A stretch of 44,953 nucleotides of DNA from Granulicella sp. (lineage in GTDB: Bacteria; Acidobacteriota; Terriglobia; Terriglobales; Acidobacteriaceae), in the NCBI GenBank assembly GCA_027335345.1, contig DAHWOF010000171.1, positions 1-44,953 on the forward strand, read 5' to 3'. Below are positions 1 to 8,629 of the stretch, in pieces. The position numbers and the translations under genes were made by a program. Every line of letters begins with the position of its first letter. Positions within the stretch are counted from its first letter, which is position 1. The notes beneath the pieces are model-generated. The model made no database searches, had not been told where the DNA came from, and saw only the letters and a list, made by a program, of their open reading frames with translations.

Positions 1-382
1 CTTCGCGGTTGGGAGCCAGGAAGGTGACGCCGGCGCCACGCCGCTGCAGCGCCTGCGCGGTGTAGAGGATGGCGTGGTGCTCCATCTCGGTGGTGAGCAG
101 GTGCGCGGGCTGGCGCTTCTCCAGGAAGGGGCTGAGCACGCCGTTGAGCGCCAGGTTGTCGCTCTCCGTGCCTCCGGAGGTGAAGACGATCTCTTTGGAA
201 GAGCAGTTTAGCCACCGGGCGATGGACGCGCGGGAATGCTCGATGGCGGCGCGGGCGCGCTGGCCGGCGTGATGCGTCGAGCTGGGATTGCCAAAGCTCT
301 CCATCCAGAAGGGGCGCATGGCGTCGACGACCTGGGGAAGAACTGGGGTGGTGGCGTTGGCGTCGAGATAGATGCGCTCCAT
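1..382 (-). CDS. Cysteine desulfurase (NifS/IscS family), N-terminal part
   Basis: PLP-dependent enzyme that removes sulfur from L-cysteine for Fe-S cluster or tRNA thiolation. Only the first 127 codons are in the window; the gene runs off the left edge. The start is the ATG at 382, because the next ATG upstream (390) meets a stop at once. The N-terminus reads MERIYLDANATTP, followed by FGNPSSTHHAGQRAR, FTSGGTESDNLAL and the EMEHHAI segment, which are hallmark blocks of class V aminotransferase-fold cysteine desulfurases (the His of EMEHHAI stacks on PLP). The catalytic Cys loop and the PLP Lys lie outside the window, so NifS-like and IscS-like types cannot be told apart. It is downstream of the sigma/anti-sigma/secretin-like genes on the same strand but 319 bp away, so probably a separate unit. 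Confidence 0.93.
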   Translation of the reverse strand, partial: MERIYLDANATTPVLPQVVDAMRPFWMESFGNPSSTHHAGQRARAAIEHSRASIARWLNCSSKEIVFTSGGTESDNLALNGVLSPFLEKRQPAHLLTTEMEHHAILYTAQALQRRGAGVTFLAPNRE

Positions 383-508
383 CACTCCATTTTAGGTCGG
401 GCGGACGGCCGTCGCTGGATCTGTGGGAAGAAAGGAATCGTGCAGATCCAGTCGACGTGGATGTATGCCGAGCAGCAGACGGTGCGGTCTGCGGAAGCGT
501 CCTGCAAA

Positions 509-535
509 CCCACATCTCAAAAAACGAGATGTGGG
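509..535. repeat. Perfect 10-bp inverted repeat (hairpin)
   Basis: CCCACATCTC (509-518) and GAGATGTGGG (526-535) are perfectly complementary around a 7-nt A-rich loop. It sits in the 319-bp spacer 383-701 between the secretin-like gene and the cysteine desulfurase gene (both minus). On the minus strand the stem is followed by only three T, so it would be a weak terminator at best; a REP-like intergenic element is equally possible. Nothing else in the spacer could be recognised. Confidence 0.6.
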
Positions 536-701
536 GCACCCGCACCCGACGTGTAAAGAATGTCGAGACTGAACAAAAGTTTTGTGGACAGAGGACGCGT
601 TGCTTGAAGGGAAAGATGAGACAACGGCGAAGAAGATAGCCTACTCTGACCGCTGTTCGCGGGTCAGGGGTGGGCCGGGGCGAGGAGGCTCTGAATCAGG
701 T

Positions 702-1514
702 CTACTTCAGTGGTTCGATGACGGCTGCGATGTCGGTGTGGCGGGTGCTGTGGGGAATGTCAATCGCTCCGAGCATCCGCGGTTTGTCCGGGCTGAGCAG
801 AGAGGTGGTCTCCAGGACGGTCTGGCTGACGACTGGCTCGGTGACGCCCTCGATGGTCGAGGGCTGGGCGAGGCTCGATTGCTCGATCTTGGAGTGCAGT
901 TGTACGCCGTTGGCCATGGGCTCGACAGTTGCGACAAAGTTCATGCCGATGTCGAGGTAGGTGAACTGGGTCTCGACGCTGTTGTTGGCGCTGGCGTTGG
1001 CGTTGGAGTAGGAGCCGGTGGCAACCGGGACTTTCGTGCCTTGCTTGAGCGTGAGCTGCTGACCGGAGGCGAGGACCATGGAGTAGTGCTCGGTGCTGAT
1101 GGTCTTGCCGGCATTGAGTTCGGTGAGCGTGTAGGTGAGGCGGTAGCTTGTCTGGGGGCGGTCGAGATCATGGGTGATCTTGGCCGCAAGGTCGAGTTGG
1201 TCCGGAAGGGCCTGCACGACGATGGCCCGCTCGGACTCCACGTCGTATACCCTGGCGTCGGAGCAGAGCGCGTTGTGCAGAGCGGAGGAGACCTCGCCCT
1301 GAGCATATCTCGGCGCGGTGTCGGCGAGGTAGAACGTTCTGGTGTCGGCGGCAACGCCGCGCGCCGCTGAGCAGTTTTCGGCCTGATTCGATGCCGGCGG
1401 TTGTTCCTGCGCCCGGGCAGAGCTGGCGCCGGCGAAGAGTGGAAGCGATAGCAGCGTGATTCCGAGGGCGATTCGGGGCAGCGTGTCGAGGCGGAGATTT
1501 GACGTGCGAGTCAT
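702..1514 (-). CDS. Exported secretin-like protein (truncated secretin architecture)
   Basis: Hypothetical secreted protein of 270 residues. Residues ~8-36 form a signal peptide (basic start, hydrophobic IALGITLLSLPLFAGA, then SARA/Q). The mature part begins with a block like a secretin N-domain (RTFYLADTAP, then AIVVQALPDQLDLAAKITHDLDRP). The C-terminal half resembles the secretin beta-domain (LDIGMNFVATVEP and the repeated TVLETTSLL type). It is far shorter than a true GspD/PilQ secretin and shows no full pore region. The ATG at 1514 is preferred over the ATG at 1529 because GGAG lies 9 nt before it. It follows the anti-sigma-like gene by 25 bp and is probably co-transcribed with it. Similarity to secretins is an inference from motif shape; the function is unknown. 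Confidence 0.7.
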   Translation of the reverse strand: MTRTSNLRLDTLPRIALGITLLSLPLFAGASSARAQEQPPASNQAENCSAARGVAADTRTFYLADTAPRYAQGEVSSALHNALCSDARVYDVESERAIVVQALPDQLDLAAKITHDLDRPQTSYRLTYTLTELNAGKTISTEHYSMVLASGQQLTLKQGTKVPVATGSYSNANASANNSVETQFTYLDIGMNFVATVEPMANGVQLHSKIEQSSLAQPSTIEGVTEPVVSQTVLETTSLLSPDKPRMLGAIDIPHSTRHTDIAAVIEPLK

Positions 1515-1539
1515 GGTGTGTGGCTCCATTGATTAGAAG

Positions 1540-2445
1540 TTAGAAGGCAAGAGATTGGGGTGGTTTCGGCAAAGGTATGGAGAGGGCGACTTCCGGAGGT
1601 TCACGGAACCGGGTGGAGGTGAGGGCATCCGACAGAGCGATGGGCGCCAGCGCAGCTTGCACAAAACGCTGTATCTCCGTGTCCTGGCGGGCCTGGGCGG
1701 CGGCGCGCAGGGCCGGGGCCCGAGCCTGGTCCAGCGCGGCGATCTGGAACGGCCCTCCAGGGTGCGCCGCCGCCAGCAGAAGCTGCTCCTGGCCGGTGAG
1801 CGGAAGCAGCGGCGCGGGGCGACTGGGAGCTCGGGTCTCGGCCAGCGCGATTGCGTCGAGGTTGGGCGGTGGCTGATAGGTTGCGCCAGCGCCAGAAGAA
1901 CGCAGGGCTGAGTGGTTGGCTTCGGGAGCGAAGCCTTGGGCTGCTCGGAGGCTAGCTTGGCCAGGGCGAAGTCGAAGGTTGACGAACTGGTGCGTCTTCG
2001 CCCGGGCTATGGCTATGGAGGCTCGGGCGCCAACTGCCTCTGCGGCTTGCGAGCCCAGGATTGGCTGGGCGGACAGGAATCTTGATGAAGTGGCCGTGGG
2101 AGCGCCGCGGTAGCGCAGGGTAAGGGTGGTGAGAACCAGAAGAATGGCGAGCAGCGACACCGGGATAGCGTAAGTGCGCGAGGCTGTGGCCCAGGGGTGC
2201 GGCTGCTTCGCCGCAGGCAAGCGCAATGCGATCGACCCGAGGGCGGGGGGTTCATGGGTGATGGAATCCAAGGTGGCGGAGCCGGCGCAAGCTTTGGCAG
2301 AGTGCGCCAGGCGGCCGGCGATGCGCTGGGTCAATCGGTCTTCCAGCCCGACAGGGGGCTCTGTGGCAGCGAGTGCGGCCAGAATCCGGTCGATGCGAGC
2401 CTCGGCGACAGTAGTTTCCGTGCGGACGTTCGTCGGCAGATTCAT
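1540..2445 (-). CDS. Putative anti-sigma factor, single-pass membrane protein
   Basis: Protein of 301 residues with an N-terminal cytoplasmic part (~1-90), one membrane segment (~91-110, AIPVSLLAILLVLTTLTL) and a long Ala/Pro/Arg-rich C-terminal part. Its ATG overlaps the stop of the ECF sigma gene (ATGA arrangement, 4 bp), the usual layout for a sigma factor and its membrane anti-sigma factor; the role is inferred mainly from this coupling and the topology. No zinc-binding HxxxCxxC signature is visible, so it is not a classical ZAS-type anti-sigma factor. The C-terminal part has low complexity and could span the periplasm. The residues LEDRLTQRIAGRL near position 34 could form an amphipathic helix that contacts sigma. 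Confidence 0.68.
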   Translation of the reverse strand: MNLPTNVRTETTVAEARIDRILAALAATEPPVGLEDRLTQRIAGRLAHSAKACAGSATLDSITHEPPALGSIALRLPAAKQPHPWATASRTYAIPVSLLAILLVLTTLTLRYRGAPTATSSRFLSAQPILGSQAAEAVGARASIAIARAKTHQFVNLRLRPGQASLRAAQGFAPEANHSALRSSGAGATYQPPPNLDAIALAETRAPSRPAPLLPLTGQEQLLLAAAHPGGPFQIAALDQARAPALRAAAQARQDTEIQRFVQAALAPIALSDALTSTRFREPPEVALSIPLPKPPQSLAF

Positions 2446-3023
2446 GGTTTTGTTCCTCTCTCCATCCGTTGGCGTAGGCGGGTACGGGCGCGGAAGATGA
2501 GGGCGCGGACGGCGGATTCGCTGCGCTGCAGGATGGTGGAGATCTCGGGGATGCTGAGTTCGTCGATGGTTGAAAGCAATAGGGCGTGACGCTCCTGCCT
2601 GGGCAAGCGCTGGATGGCGCTTAAAACGGCCACAATCTGGCGAGTCTCGGCCAGCGCCTGGTCGGCGGGAACGGTGGCGGCCGCCAGGGAGACGGCGAAG
2701 GGTTCGTCGAGCTGCTCGGGCCGAATCTGGCGGCGACGGTCGAGGGCCAGGTTCCAGGTGATGCGGATCAACCAGGCGCGCAGATTGCGGACTTCGGGGA
2801 GGCTCTCCTGGCGCTCAACCACGCGAAGAAAGACATCCTGGACCAGGTCTTCCGACTCGGCACGGTTGTGCAGGATGGAGTGTGCGACGCGGAAGAGCAG
2901 AGCGGAGTAGGCGTGGACAAGGGTGGAGAGATCGATGACGTCCGAGCCGGTTATGCGGTCTGAGGCTTGCGCGGAACCCAACACTACGTCCCATTCCCCT
3001 TCCCATTGGCTGCTGGATGCCAT
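2442..3023 (-). CDS. RNA polymerase ECF sigma factor (sigma-70 family)
   Basis: Alternative sigma factor of 193 residues. Region 2 runs from LVHAYSALLFRVAHSIL through the EDLVQDVFLRV core to AWLIRITWNLALDRRR (about residues 40-105). Region 4 is LPRQERHALLLSTIDELSIPEISTILQRSESAVR with a helix-turn-helix, ending RTRLRQRM. No region 1 or 3 is present, which fits the ECF class. The reading frame is open further upstream to 3212, but the ATG at 3023 has AGAGGA 5 nt before it and gives a normal ECF length. Its stop overlaps the start of the anti-sigma-like gene. The regulon is not evident from this window beyond the probable operon. Confidence 0.93.
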   Translation of the reverse strand: MASSSQWEGEWDVVLGSAQASDRITGSDVIDLSTLVHAYSALLFRVAHSILHNRAESEDLVQDVFLRVVERQESLPEVRNLRAWLIRITWNLALDRRRQIRPEQLDEPFAVSLAAATVPADQALAETRQIVAVLSAIQRLPRQERHALLLSTIDELSIPEISTILQRSESAVRALIFRARTRLRQRMERGTKP

Positions 3024-3621
3024 GCGTGTCCTCTTACTGGGAAAGACGGGTAAGGCCGGGAAGCGCTCGAATATTTTTTGTCTTTGGAGGGGTGAATCTC
3101 GGGACGGTTTTTCAAGGCTGCGCGAGGGGGAGGGGGATACTCCCGTCCTGCATCCGGTATCCGGCGCGGCGAGTGCGGCTTCCGCAAACATGAATGGTGT
3201 CTGGAATCTCACTATTCGCCAGCTCAGCGCCAGATCTCAGTGCCAAATCATAGAGCCATGGGCGGCGGACGGTAAAGGAATCGACGGCGGAGTGAACCAG
3301 AGAACGGGGTGAAGTGAGCGAGGGAGGATGCGCTACAAGGGCTTGCCGGTCTGGATGAGTTGAGGAAGCTGCCTGCGGATGAGCGCAGGGCGCGGCCAGC
3401 GGCCTGGACGCCGAAGCGGCAGAGGGCGAGAAAGTGGTTTCACGCAAAGCGGAACGCGCTGCGTGCAGAGCAAATGCGGCGTTTGAGCTTCGCCGTCTTC
3501 GGAGCTCTTGTGGCACTTCGCGCCGGCGTAGTTTGCAGGACTGATTCTTTCAGGAGCAATCTACTCTTGGATGATGCCGCGAGGACGAATAAAAGCGGCA
3601 TAAGCGGGAAGGGTGGCAACG
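3024..3621. other. 598-bp spacer between divergent genes
   Basis: Upstream region shared by the sigma operon (minus) and the aminotransferase gene (plus). Open frames are present on both strands (for example 3112-3516 minus and 3360-3632 plus) but their products are Arg/Ala/Pro-rich and look like GC-driven artefacts. No RNA gene, repeat or convincing ECF-type promoter was recognised. Confidence 0.5.
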
Positions 3622-4992
3622 ATGAGCGCTGAGGTTGGATTCGAGAGAGGTGCGGCGATGACCTCGGACGAGGTGGTGCGGATTACGCGGGAGACGAACT
3701 ATGGAACCTGGCGGTTCCAGAACGGCTGGAACCCGATGCATATCGTCGATGCCGAAGGCTGTTCCATCATCGACGCCAAGGGAAAGAGGTATCTGGATTT
3801 TTCTTCGCAACTAATGTGCGTGAATCTGGGACACAAGAACGCGGCAGTGGTGGCTTCCATCGCCAGGCAGGCCCAGGAGTTGGCCTATGCGATGCCCGGC
3901 TATACCACGACCGCACGGGCTGAACTGAGCAAGTTGCTCCTGGATGTTTTGCCCAAGGGGCTGAATCGCTTTTTCTTTACCACCTCCGGCACGGATGCCA
4001 ATGAAGCCGCCTTCAAGATTGCGCGGATGTATACCGGAAAGACGAAGGTGATTGCGCGTTACCGGAGCTATCACGGGTCAACCGCGGGCAGTATCGGGGC
4101 CACCGGCGATCCGCGTCGCTGGGCGATGGAGCCGCGCGGCAAGGGGCCGGGCATGATCTTTGCCCCGGAGGTGAACTGCTACAAGTGCCCGATCAAGCAC
4201 ACCTATCCGGGGTGTGGCGTGGCCTGCGCGGACTATCTGGAACACATGATTCGCAATGAAAGCGATGTGGCCGCGGTGCTGGTGGAACCGATTGTGGGAA
4301 CCAACGGCGTGCTTGTGCCACCGGACGAGTATATGCCCCGGTTGCGCAAGATATGCGATGAGACCGGAGTCCTGTTGATCGCTGACGAGGTGATGTCCGG
4401 CTGGGGACGGGCCGGCGAGTGGTTCGCCATGAATCTCTGGGGTGTGACGCCGGATATTCTGACCACAGCCAAGGGAATTACGTCAGCCTATGTTCCGCTC
4501 GGACTGTGCGCGACTAGTGAGAAGATTGGCGCCTTCTTCCAGGATCACTACTTCGCGCATGGCCACACCTATGAGGCGCACCCGATGACGCTGGGGCCGG
4601 CCGTGGCGACGATTCATGAGATGCAGCGGTTGAAGCTGGTGGAACGCGCCAGGGAACTGGAGCCGTTTATGGCTGAAAAGCTGCATGCGCTGAAGTCGAG
4701 GCACAAGAGCGTGGGCGAGGTGCGTGGCCGCGGGATGTTCTGGGGCGTGGAGCTGGTGAAGAATCAGACCACAAAGGAGCCATTCAATACATACTCCGAT
4801 AAGGTCTCCGGCAAGCCGTTGCTGGTGGATCAGATTGCGGCCAAGACTCTGGCCGACGGCGTGATCCTGCAGGCGTGGGTGAGCCACTTTGTGGTGGCGC
4901 CTCCGTTGATCATCGAGAGGGAGGATATTGAGCGAGGGGTTGCGGTGCTGGATAAGTGGCTGTTGATGGCCGACGAGCTGGCGGATGCATGA
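3622..4992 (+). CDS. Class III PLP-dependent aminotransferase
   Basis: Aminotransferase of the class III (ornithine/omega-aminotransferase) fold, about 456 residues. Visible signatures are SGTDANEAAFKIAR (phosphate-binding loop), YHGSTAGS, LLIADEVMSGWGR (the Asp contacts the PLP ring nitrogen) and TTAKGITSAYVPLG, in which the Lys at about residue 284 should be the Schiff-base residue. The segment CYKCPIKHTYPGCGVACA has a Cys cluster like that seen in taurine:pyruvate and beta-alanine:pyruvate aminotransferases, so the likely reaction is transfer from an omega-amino acid or similar amine to pyruvate; the substrate cannot be fixed from sequence. Starts at GTG 3613, ATG 3622 and ATG 3658 are all in frame, and the last has AGAGGTG just before it. 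The gene is monocistronic and convergent with the PPK2 gene. Confidence 0.88.
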   Translation: MSAEVGFERGAAMTSDEVVRITRETNYGTWRFQNGWNPMHIVDAEGCSIIDAKGKRYLDFSSQLMCVNLGHKNAAVVASIARQAQELAYAMPGYTTTARAELSKLLLDVLPKGLNRFFFTTSGTDANEAAFKIARMYTGKTKVIARYRSYHGSTAGSIGATGDPRRWAMEPRGKGPGMIFAPEVNCYKCPIKHTYPGCGVACADYLEHMIRNESDVAAVLVEPIVGTNGVLVPPDEYMPRLRKICDETGVLLIADEVMSGWGRAGEWFAMNLWGVTPDILTTAKGITSAYVPLGLCATSEKIGAFFQDHYFAHGHTYEAHPMTLGPAVATIHEMQRLKLVERARELEPFMAEKLHALKSRHKSVGEVRGRGMFWGVELVKNQTTKEPFNTYSDKVSGKPLLVDQIAAKTLADGVILQAWVSHFVVAPPLIIEREDIERGVAVLDKWLLMADELADA

Positions 4993-5101
4993 AGCCCGCA
5001 CTCATCGGCGAAGACGAGCGCCGGCTTGAGAGGCGAACCAAGCTGGGAAGAGCCGGATCAGGTTTCTGAGTTTTGAGGGAGTTTCAGAGGCGGCCATGGC
5101 G

Positions 5102-5144
5102 GCTTCCCTCGGGCGCAAGGTTCTGCGCTTCGCCCGAAGGAAGC
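5102..5144. terminator. Hairpin between convergent genes, candidate bidirectional terminator
   Basis: Arms 5102-5115 and 5131-5144 pair over 14 positions with one mismatch around a 15-nt loop. It lies between the stops of the aminotransferase (4992, plus) and PPK2 (5150, minus). No long T-tract follows on either strand, so termination is inferred from position and stem strength. Confidence 0.55.
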
Positions 5145-5149
5145 AACTT

Positions 5150-6061
5150 CTACTCTTCAAGCTGGCTGCGGATGGCGAGCAGTTCGGAATGGTGTTTGGG
5201 CGTGGTCCTGGGGTAGGAGAGTTTGAGACTCTTCAAGGACTCCAGAACGATGGCGGCGATGATTAGCCGGGCGTTGTCCTTATCATCGGCAGGCACCGCG
5301 TACCATGGCGCATATGCCGTGCTGGTTGCGTTCAGGCACTGTTCAAAGGCTTCCATGTACTGGTCCCAGAACTTGCGCTCCTGAATGTCAGACATGCTGA
5401 ACTTCCAGTTCTTGGCCGGATCGTCGATGCGCGCTAGAAACCGCTGGCGCTGCTCTTCTTTGGAGAGATGAAGAAAGAACTTGAGGGTGCGGGTGCCGTT
5501 TTCATGAAGGTGGCGCTCCATATCCACGATGGACCGATAACGGTCAGTGAAGATCTCCTTTAGCCGGTGTGGCTTGATGGCCTTGGCGGGATCATCCGCA
5601 TCGCCGGCAAGACCCTCGTTCTTCAAAAGCTGCGGATGAACGCGGACCACCAGGACATCCTCGTAGTAGGAGCGGTTGAAGATGCCGATGCGTCCTCGCT
5701 GGGGCAGGCGTGCGTTGGTTCGCCAGAGAAAGTCGTGCGAAAGCTCCTCGGCGCTGGGTTGCTTGAAGCTGGACACTTCGCAGCCCTGCGGGTTTACGCC
5801 GCTCATGACGTGACGGATGGCGCCATCCTTGCCTGCGGCGTCCATGCCCTGAAAGATGAGCAGAAGAGCATGGCTCCCGGCGCCATAAAGAAGTTGCTGC
5901 TGCTGGCTAAGGGCGGCAACCTGCTCCTGGAGCATGGAGTGATACTTCTTGGGAGATTTGTAATAGGGATCGATGCGAGTAGGGAGACGGTTCAGTTTGA
6001 CGGGCTTGCCTGGCCGTATGCGAAAGTCTTGCGGGTCGATCTTCATCGTCGGGTGTACCAT
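5150..6061 (-). CDS. Polyphosphate:nucleotide phosphotransferase, PPK2 family
   Basis: Cytosolic kinase of 303 residues that uses inorganic polyphosphate to phosphorylate nucleotides (AMP or ADP, or NDP to NTP). The P-loop is [17 protein letters not shown] (Walker A, about residues 70-85). The Walker B-like/lid block is [18 protein letters not shown] later [29 protein letters not shown] block, rich in basic residues, is typical of single-domain PPK2 enzymes. The length matches one-domain PPK2 (class I or III), and the N-terminal [14 protein letters not shown] resembles the TIGR03709-type subfamily. Nucleotide preference cannot be read off. An alternative ATG at 6046 gives a protein five residues shorter; neither start has a clear Shine-Dalgarno. 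Confidence 0.93.
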   Translation of the reverse strand: MVHPTMKIDPQDFRIRPGKPVKLNRLPTRIDPYYKSPKKYHSMLQEQVAALSQQQQLLYGAGSHALLLIFQGMDAAGKDGAIRHVMSGVNPQGCEVSSFKQPSAEELSHDFLWRTNARLPQRGRIGIFNRSYYEDVLVVRVHPQLLKNEGLAGDADDPAKAIKPHRLKEIFTDRYRSIVDMERHLHENGTRTLKFFLHLSKEEQRQRFLARIDDPAKNWKFSMSDIQERKFWDQYMEAFEQCLNATSTAYAPWYAVPADDKDNARLIIAAIVLESLKSLKLSYPRTTPKHHSELLAIRSQLEE

Positions 6062-6211
6062 CCTCGGGTTCAGCCGCTGACGCCTTTGGCCCGGAGAAGG
6101 CCCGGCAGCGGCTGGATTGATAGGCTCGTGTGCGGCGCCTGATGTTTAGGATGCGTCTTGTAGCCCATTGGGTCAGTTGGCATCTTTGAGCAGGGCTATC
6201 CTTGAGTCGGG

Positions 6212-7105
6212 CTATTGTGGCTTCTCCGGCGATGGAGCCTCGAAACTCCCGGCTCCGTTTACAAATACCTCCGCGCAGCGCTTGCGCATCAGGGCGCAGG
6301 CTGCCGGGCTCTGGTCGATCAGGATCGCATGGCGGCCGTTGCGCAGCGCGGCAACGCCGGCGGTGCCTGAGCCGGCAAAGAAGTCCAGCACGGTGTCACC
6401 AGGGTTGCTGTGGACACGAACGATGCGCTCCAGGATTCCCAGGGGCTTTTGCGTCGGATAACCGGTCTTCTCCTTGCCGGTGGGGGAGACGATGGTGTGC
6501 CACCAGACATCCGTGGGGGTCTTGCCGCGAGCGGCCTTCTCGGCTCCCACCAGACCGGGCGCCATGTATGGGATGCGGTCCGAGGCGTCCAGGTGGAAGG
6601 TGTAATCATCGGGGTCCCGGGTGTACCAGAGGATGTTGTCGTGCTTGGCGGGCCAGCGCCGGGTAGGGCGCGCTCCGTAGTCATAAGCCCAGATGATCTC
6701 GTTCTGGAAGCACCTGCGGCCTGCACCGCCACGCAGAGCGAAGACTTCGTCGAGCATGATCTTGCCGTAATGGACCTCGCGTGCGTCCAGGTGAAGAAAC
6801 AAGGAGCCGGTTGGCTTCAGCACCCGGTGCGCTTCCACCATCCGAGGGCGAAGAAAGCCGACGTAATCGTCGAAGGCGTCGGTGTAGATCGGGGCCGAGG
6901 CCAGCTTCTCCGTGCGGTAGCGCTGTCCGCCAAACCCGGTGCGGTCTCCGGCTACGTCGCGCACGGTGCGTATGCGAGTGCGGCGTTGCGTGACGCCCGT
7001 GTTGAAGGGTGGATCGACGTAGATGAGGTCCACGCTCGAGTCAGGAAGTCCAGCCAGCGCGGGGAGATTGTCTGCTTCCAGGATGGTGACGGAGGGGCTT
7101 GCCAA
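6212..7105 (-). CDS. Solitary site-specific DNA methyltransferase (beta-class, N4/N6 amino-MTase)
   Basis: SAM-dependent DNA methyltransferase. The catalytic motif IV IYVDPPFNTG comes first (about residue 28-37) and the SAM-binding motif I LDFFAGSGTAGVAA comes near the C-terminus, which is the beta-class order seen in YhdJ/CcrM-like enzymes. VLKPTGSLFLHLD and KTGYPTQKPLGILERIV are other class motifs. DPPF favours N6-adenine or N4-cytosine methylation. I chose TTG at 7105, which has GGAG 9 nt upstream and gives 297 residues, close to YhdJ. The frame is open to an ATG at 7297, but that start has no Shine-Dalgarno and would overlap the divergent dehydrogenase gene. No restriction endonuclease gene is adjacent, so it appears to be an orphan methyltransferase. 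Confidence 0.85.
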   Translation of the reverse strand: MASPSVTILEADNLPALAGLPDSSVDLIYVDPPFNTGVTQRRTRIRTVRDVAGDRTGFGGQRYRTEKLASAPIYTDAFDDYVGFLRPRMVEAHRVLKPTGSLFLHLDAREVHYGKIMLDEVFALRGGAGRRCFQNEIIWAYDYGARPTRRWPAKHDNILWYTRDPDDYTFHLDASDRIPYMAPGLVGAEKAARGKTPTDVWWHTIVSPTGKEKTGYPTQKPLGILERIVRVHSNPGDTVLDFFAGSGTAGVAALRNGRHAILIDQSPAACALMRKRCAEVFVNGAGSFEAPSPEKPQ

Positions 7106-7295
7106 GGGGTGGTTCTCCGAGAGTAAGTGTAGTATCGCTGGGGCCCGAAGATCGAACGGCGTTGGATGCGCGGGGGCATCTCCGGACGTATAGTGGAGGT
7201 TGCCCTGAATCGGGTTATCGGCCGCAAAGTAGTGAGTTGGCAGGGCTGACTCCGGATCGCCAGCCCTGCTTTGCGAGGAAAGAGAGAATGTGTAC

Positions 7296-8156
7296 ATGAG
7301 TCACGACGAGTATCGATTGGGAGTGGTGGGTGCGGGAACAATGGGCAATGGTATCGCCCACGCCTGTGCGCGGGCGGGCTTTGAGGTGATGGTGTATGAG
7401 GTGAGTGAGCCGGCGCTGGAGCGCGGCTTGGCTACCATCCGCGCCAATCTGGACCGGGAAGCGGCCAAGGGCAAGATTGATCCCGCCGAGGCGCCCAGCA
7501 TCTTCGCTCGGATTCGCCCCGTGCGCAGCGCGCAGGAGCTGAGCGCATGCAACCTGGTGGTGGAGGCGGCGACCGAGCGCCTGGAGGTCAAGCAAGCGAT
7601 CTTTCGCGAACTCGATGCTGTGTTGTGGCCGGATGCCATTCTGGCGTCGAACTCTTCGTCGATCTCGATCACCAAGCTGGCTGCGGGCACTCGACGGCCT
7701 GCGCAGGTGATAGGGATGCACTTTTTCAATCCCGTTCCCATGATGAAGCTGGTGGAGGTGATCCGCGGGTTGCAGACTTCGGATGCGACCTTGGAGAAGG
7801 TGCGGGCATTGGCGCTGGACCTGGGCAAGACTCCTGTGGAGGTGAACGACGCGGCCGGGTTCGTGAGCAACCGCGTTCTGATGCCACTGCTCAACGAGGC
7901 AATGTTCGCCGTCATGGAGGGCGTTGCCAAGCCGGAGGCGGTGGATGAGATCTTTCGCCTGGGCATGGCGCATCCGATGGGGCCGCTGACCCTGGCCGAC
8001 TTCATCGGTCTGGACGTTTGTCTGGATATCATGAGGGTGCTGGAGGATGGGCTGGGCGATCCGAAGTACAGACCTTGCCCTCTGCTGGTGCGGATGGTCG
8101 ATGCCGGCTGGCTGGGAAGAAAGTCTGGACGCGGGTTTTATACCTACGGCGCATAG
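7296..8156 (+). CDS. 3-hydroxyacyl-CoA (3-hydroxybutyryl-CoA) dehydrogenase
   Basis: NAD(P)-dependent oxidation of 3-hydroxyacyl-CoA, 286 residues, the usual length of the single-function Hbd/PaaH type. The Rossmann motif GVVGAGTMGNGIAHACARAGF is at the N-terminus. EAATERLEVK (Glu of the catalytic pair), SNSSSISITKLA, GMHFFNPVPMMKLVEVI (catalytic His) and the C-terminal GFVSNRVLMPLLNEA and GRKSGRGFYTY follow the family. GTG 7290 is also possible, but ATG 7296 is preferred with AGAGAG upstream. The MaoC-type gene follows after 20 bp, suggesting a two-gene unit for acyl-CoA metabolism (beta-oxidation or butyrate/PHB-type chemistry). Confidence 0.95.
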   Translation: MSHDEYRLGVVGAGTMGNGIAHACARAGFEVMVYEVSEPALERGLATIRANLDREAAKGKIDPAEAPSIFARIRPVRSAQELSACNLVVEAATERLEVKQAIFRELDAVLWPDAILASNSSSISITKLAAGTRRPAQVIGMHFFNPVPMMKLVEVIRGLQTSDATLEKVRALALDLGKTPVEVNDAAGFVSNRVLMPLLNEAMFAVMEGVAKPEAVDEIFRLGMAHPMGPLTLADFIGLDVCLDIMRVLEDGLGDPKYRPCPLLVRMVDAGWLGRKSGRGFYTYGA

Positions 8157-8176
8157 GAGACAGGGGAGAGTGAGTT

Positions 8177-8629
8177 TTGCAGGATGAACTGTACTTTGAG
8201 GACTTCCATTCGGGGATGAAGATTCCTTCGCTGCGCAGCTACGAGGTGACTTCGGAAGAGATCAAGGAGTTTGCTGCGAAGTACGATCCGCAGCCGTTTC
8301 ATCTGGATGAGGCTGCGGCGGAGAAGAGCTTCTTCAAAGGCCTGGCCGCCTCCGGATGGATGACTGCCGCGATTGCGATGCGGCTGCGCGTCGAGTCGCT
8401 GCGGGTGGCCGGCGGAATGATCGGAGCAGGTGTGGAGGAGATTCGCTTTACCCAGCCGGTACGGCCGGGAGACTGGTTGCATACGGAGACCGAGATCCTC
8501 TCCGCGCGGCGTTCTGCTTCGCGACCGGAGATCAGCGTGGTGAAGTCCAGCACGGTGGTCCTGAACCAGCGCCAGGAGGTGGTGATGTGCTCCGTGGTGA
8601 GCTTCATCGCGCCGGTAAGAGATCGCTGA
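8177..8629 (+). CDS. MaoC-type (hot-dog) dehydratase
   Basis: Protein of 150 residues with the R-hydratase/MaoC hot-dog fold. It opens with LYFEDFHSGMKIPS, then AAKYDPQPFHLDEAAA, where the Asp/His pair is the usual hydratase dyad, then FKGLAASGWMTAAIAMRL and the VRPGDWLHTETEIL block. It likely hydrates trans-2-enoyl-CoA to 3-hydroxyacyl-CoA, the substrate of the dehydrogenase encoded just upstream. The start is TTG at 8177 with GGGGAG about 8 nt before it; no ATG precedes the conserved region in this frame. The 236-bp spacer after it (8630-8865) holds nothing recognisable. Confidence 0.9.
   Translation: MQDELYFEDFHSGMKIPSLRSYEVTSEEIKEFAAKYDPQPFHLDEAAAEKSFFKGLAASGWMTAAIAMRLRVESLRVAGGMIGAGVEEIRFTQPVRPGDWLHTETEILSARRSASRPEISVVKSSTVVLNQRQEVVMCSVVSFIAPVRDR

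Noticed and set aside
582-1370. 262-residue plus-strand frame antisense to the secretin-like gene
   Set aside because: Gly/Val-rich shadow of a real gene on the other strand that has a signal peptide and ribosome site.
3360-3632. 90-residue Arg-rich plus-strand frame before the aminotransferase gene
   Set aside because: Overlaps the aminotransferase start, has no good ribosome site, and its composition matches random GC-rich sequence.
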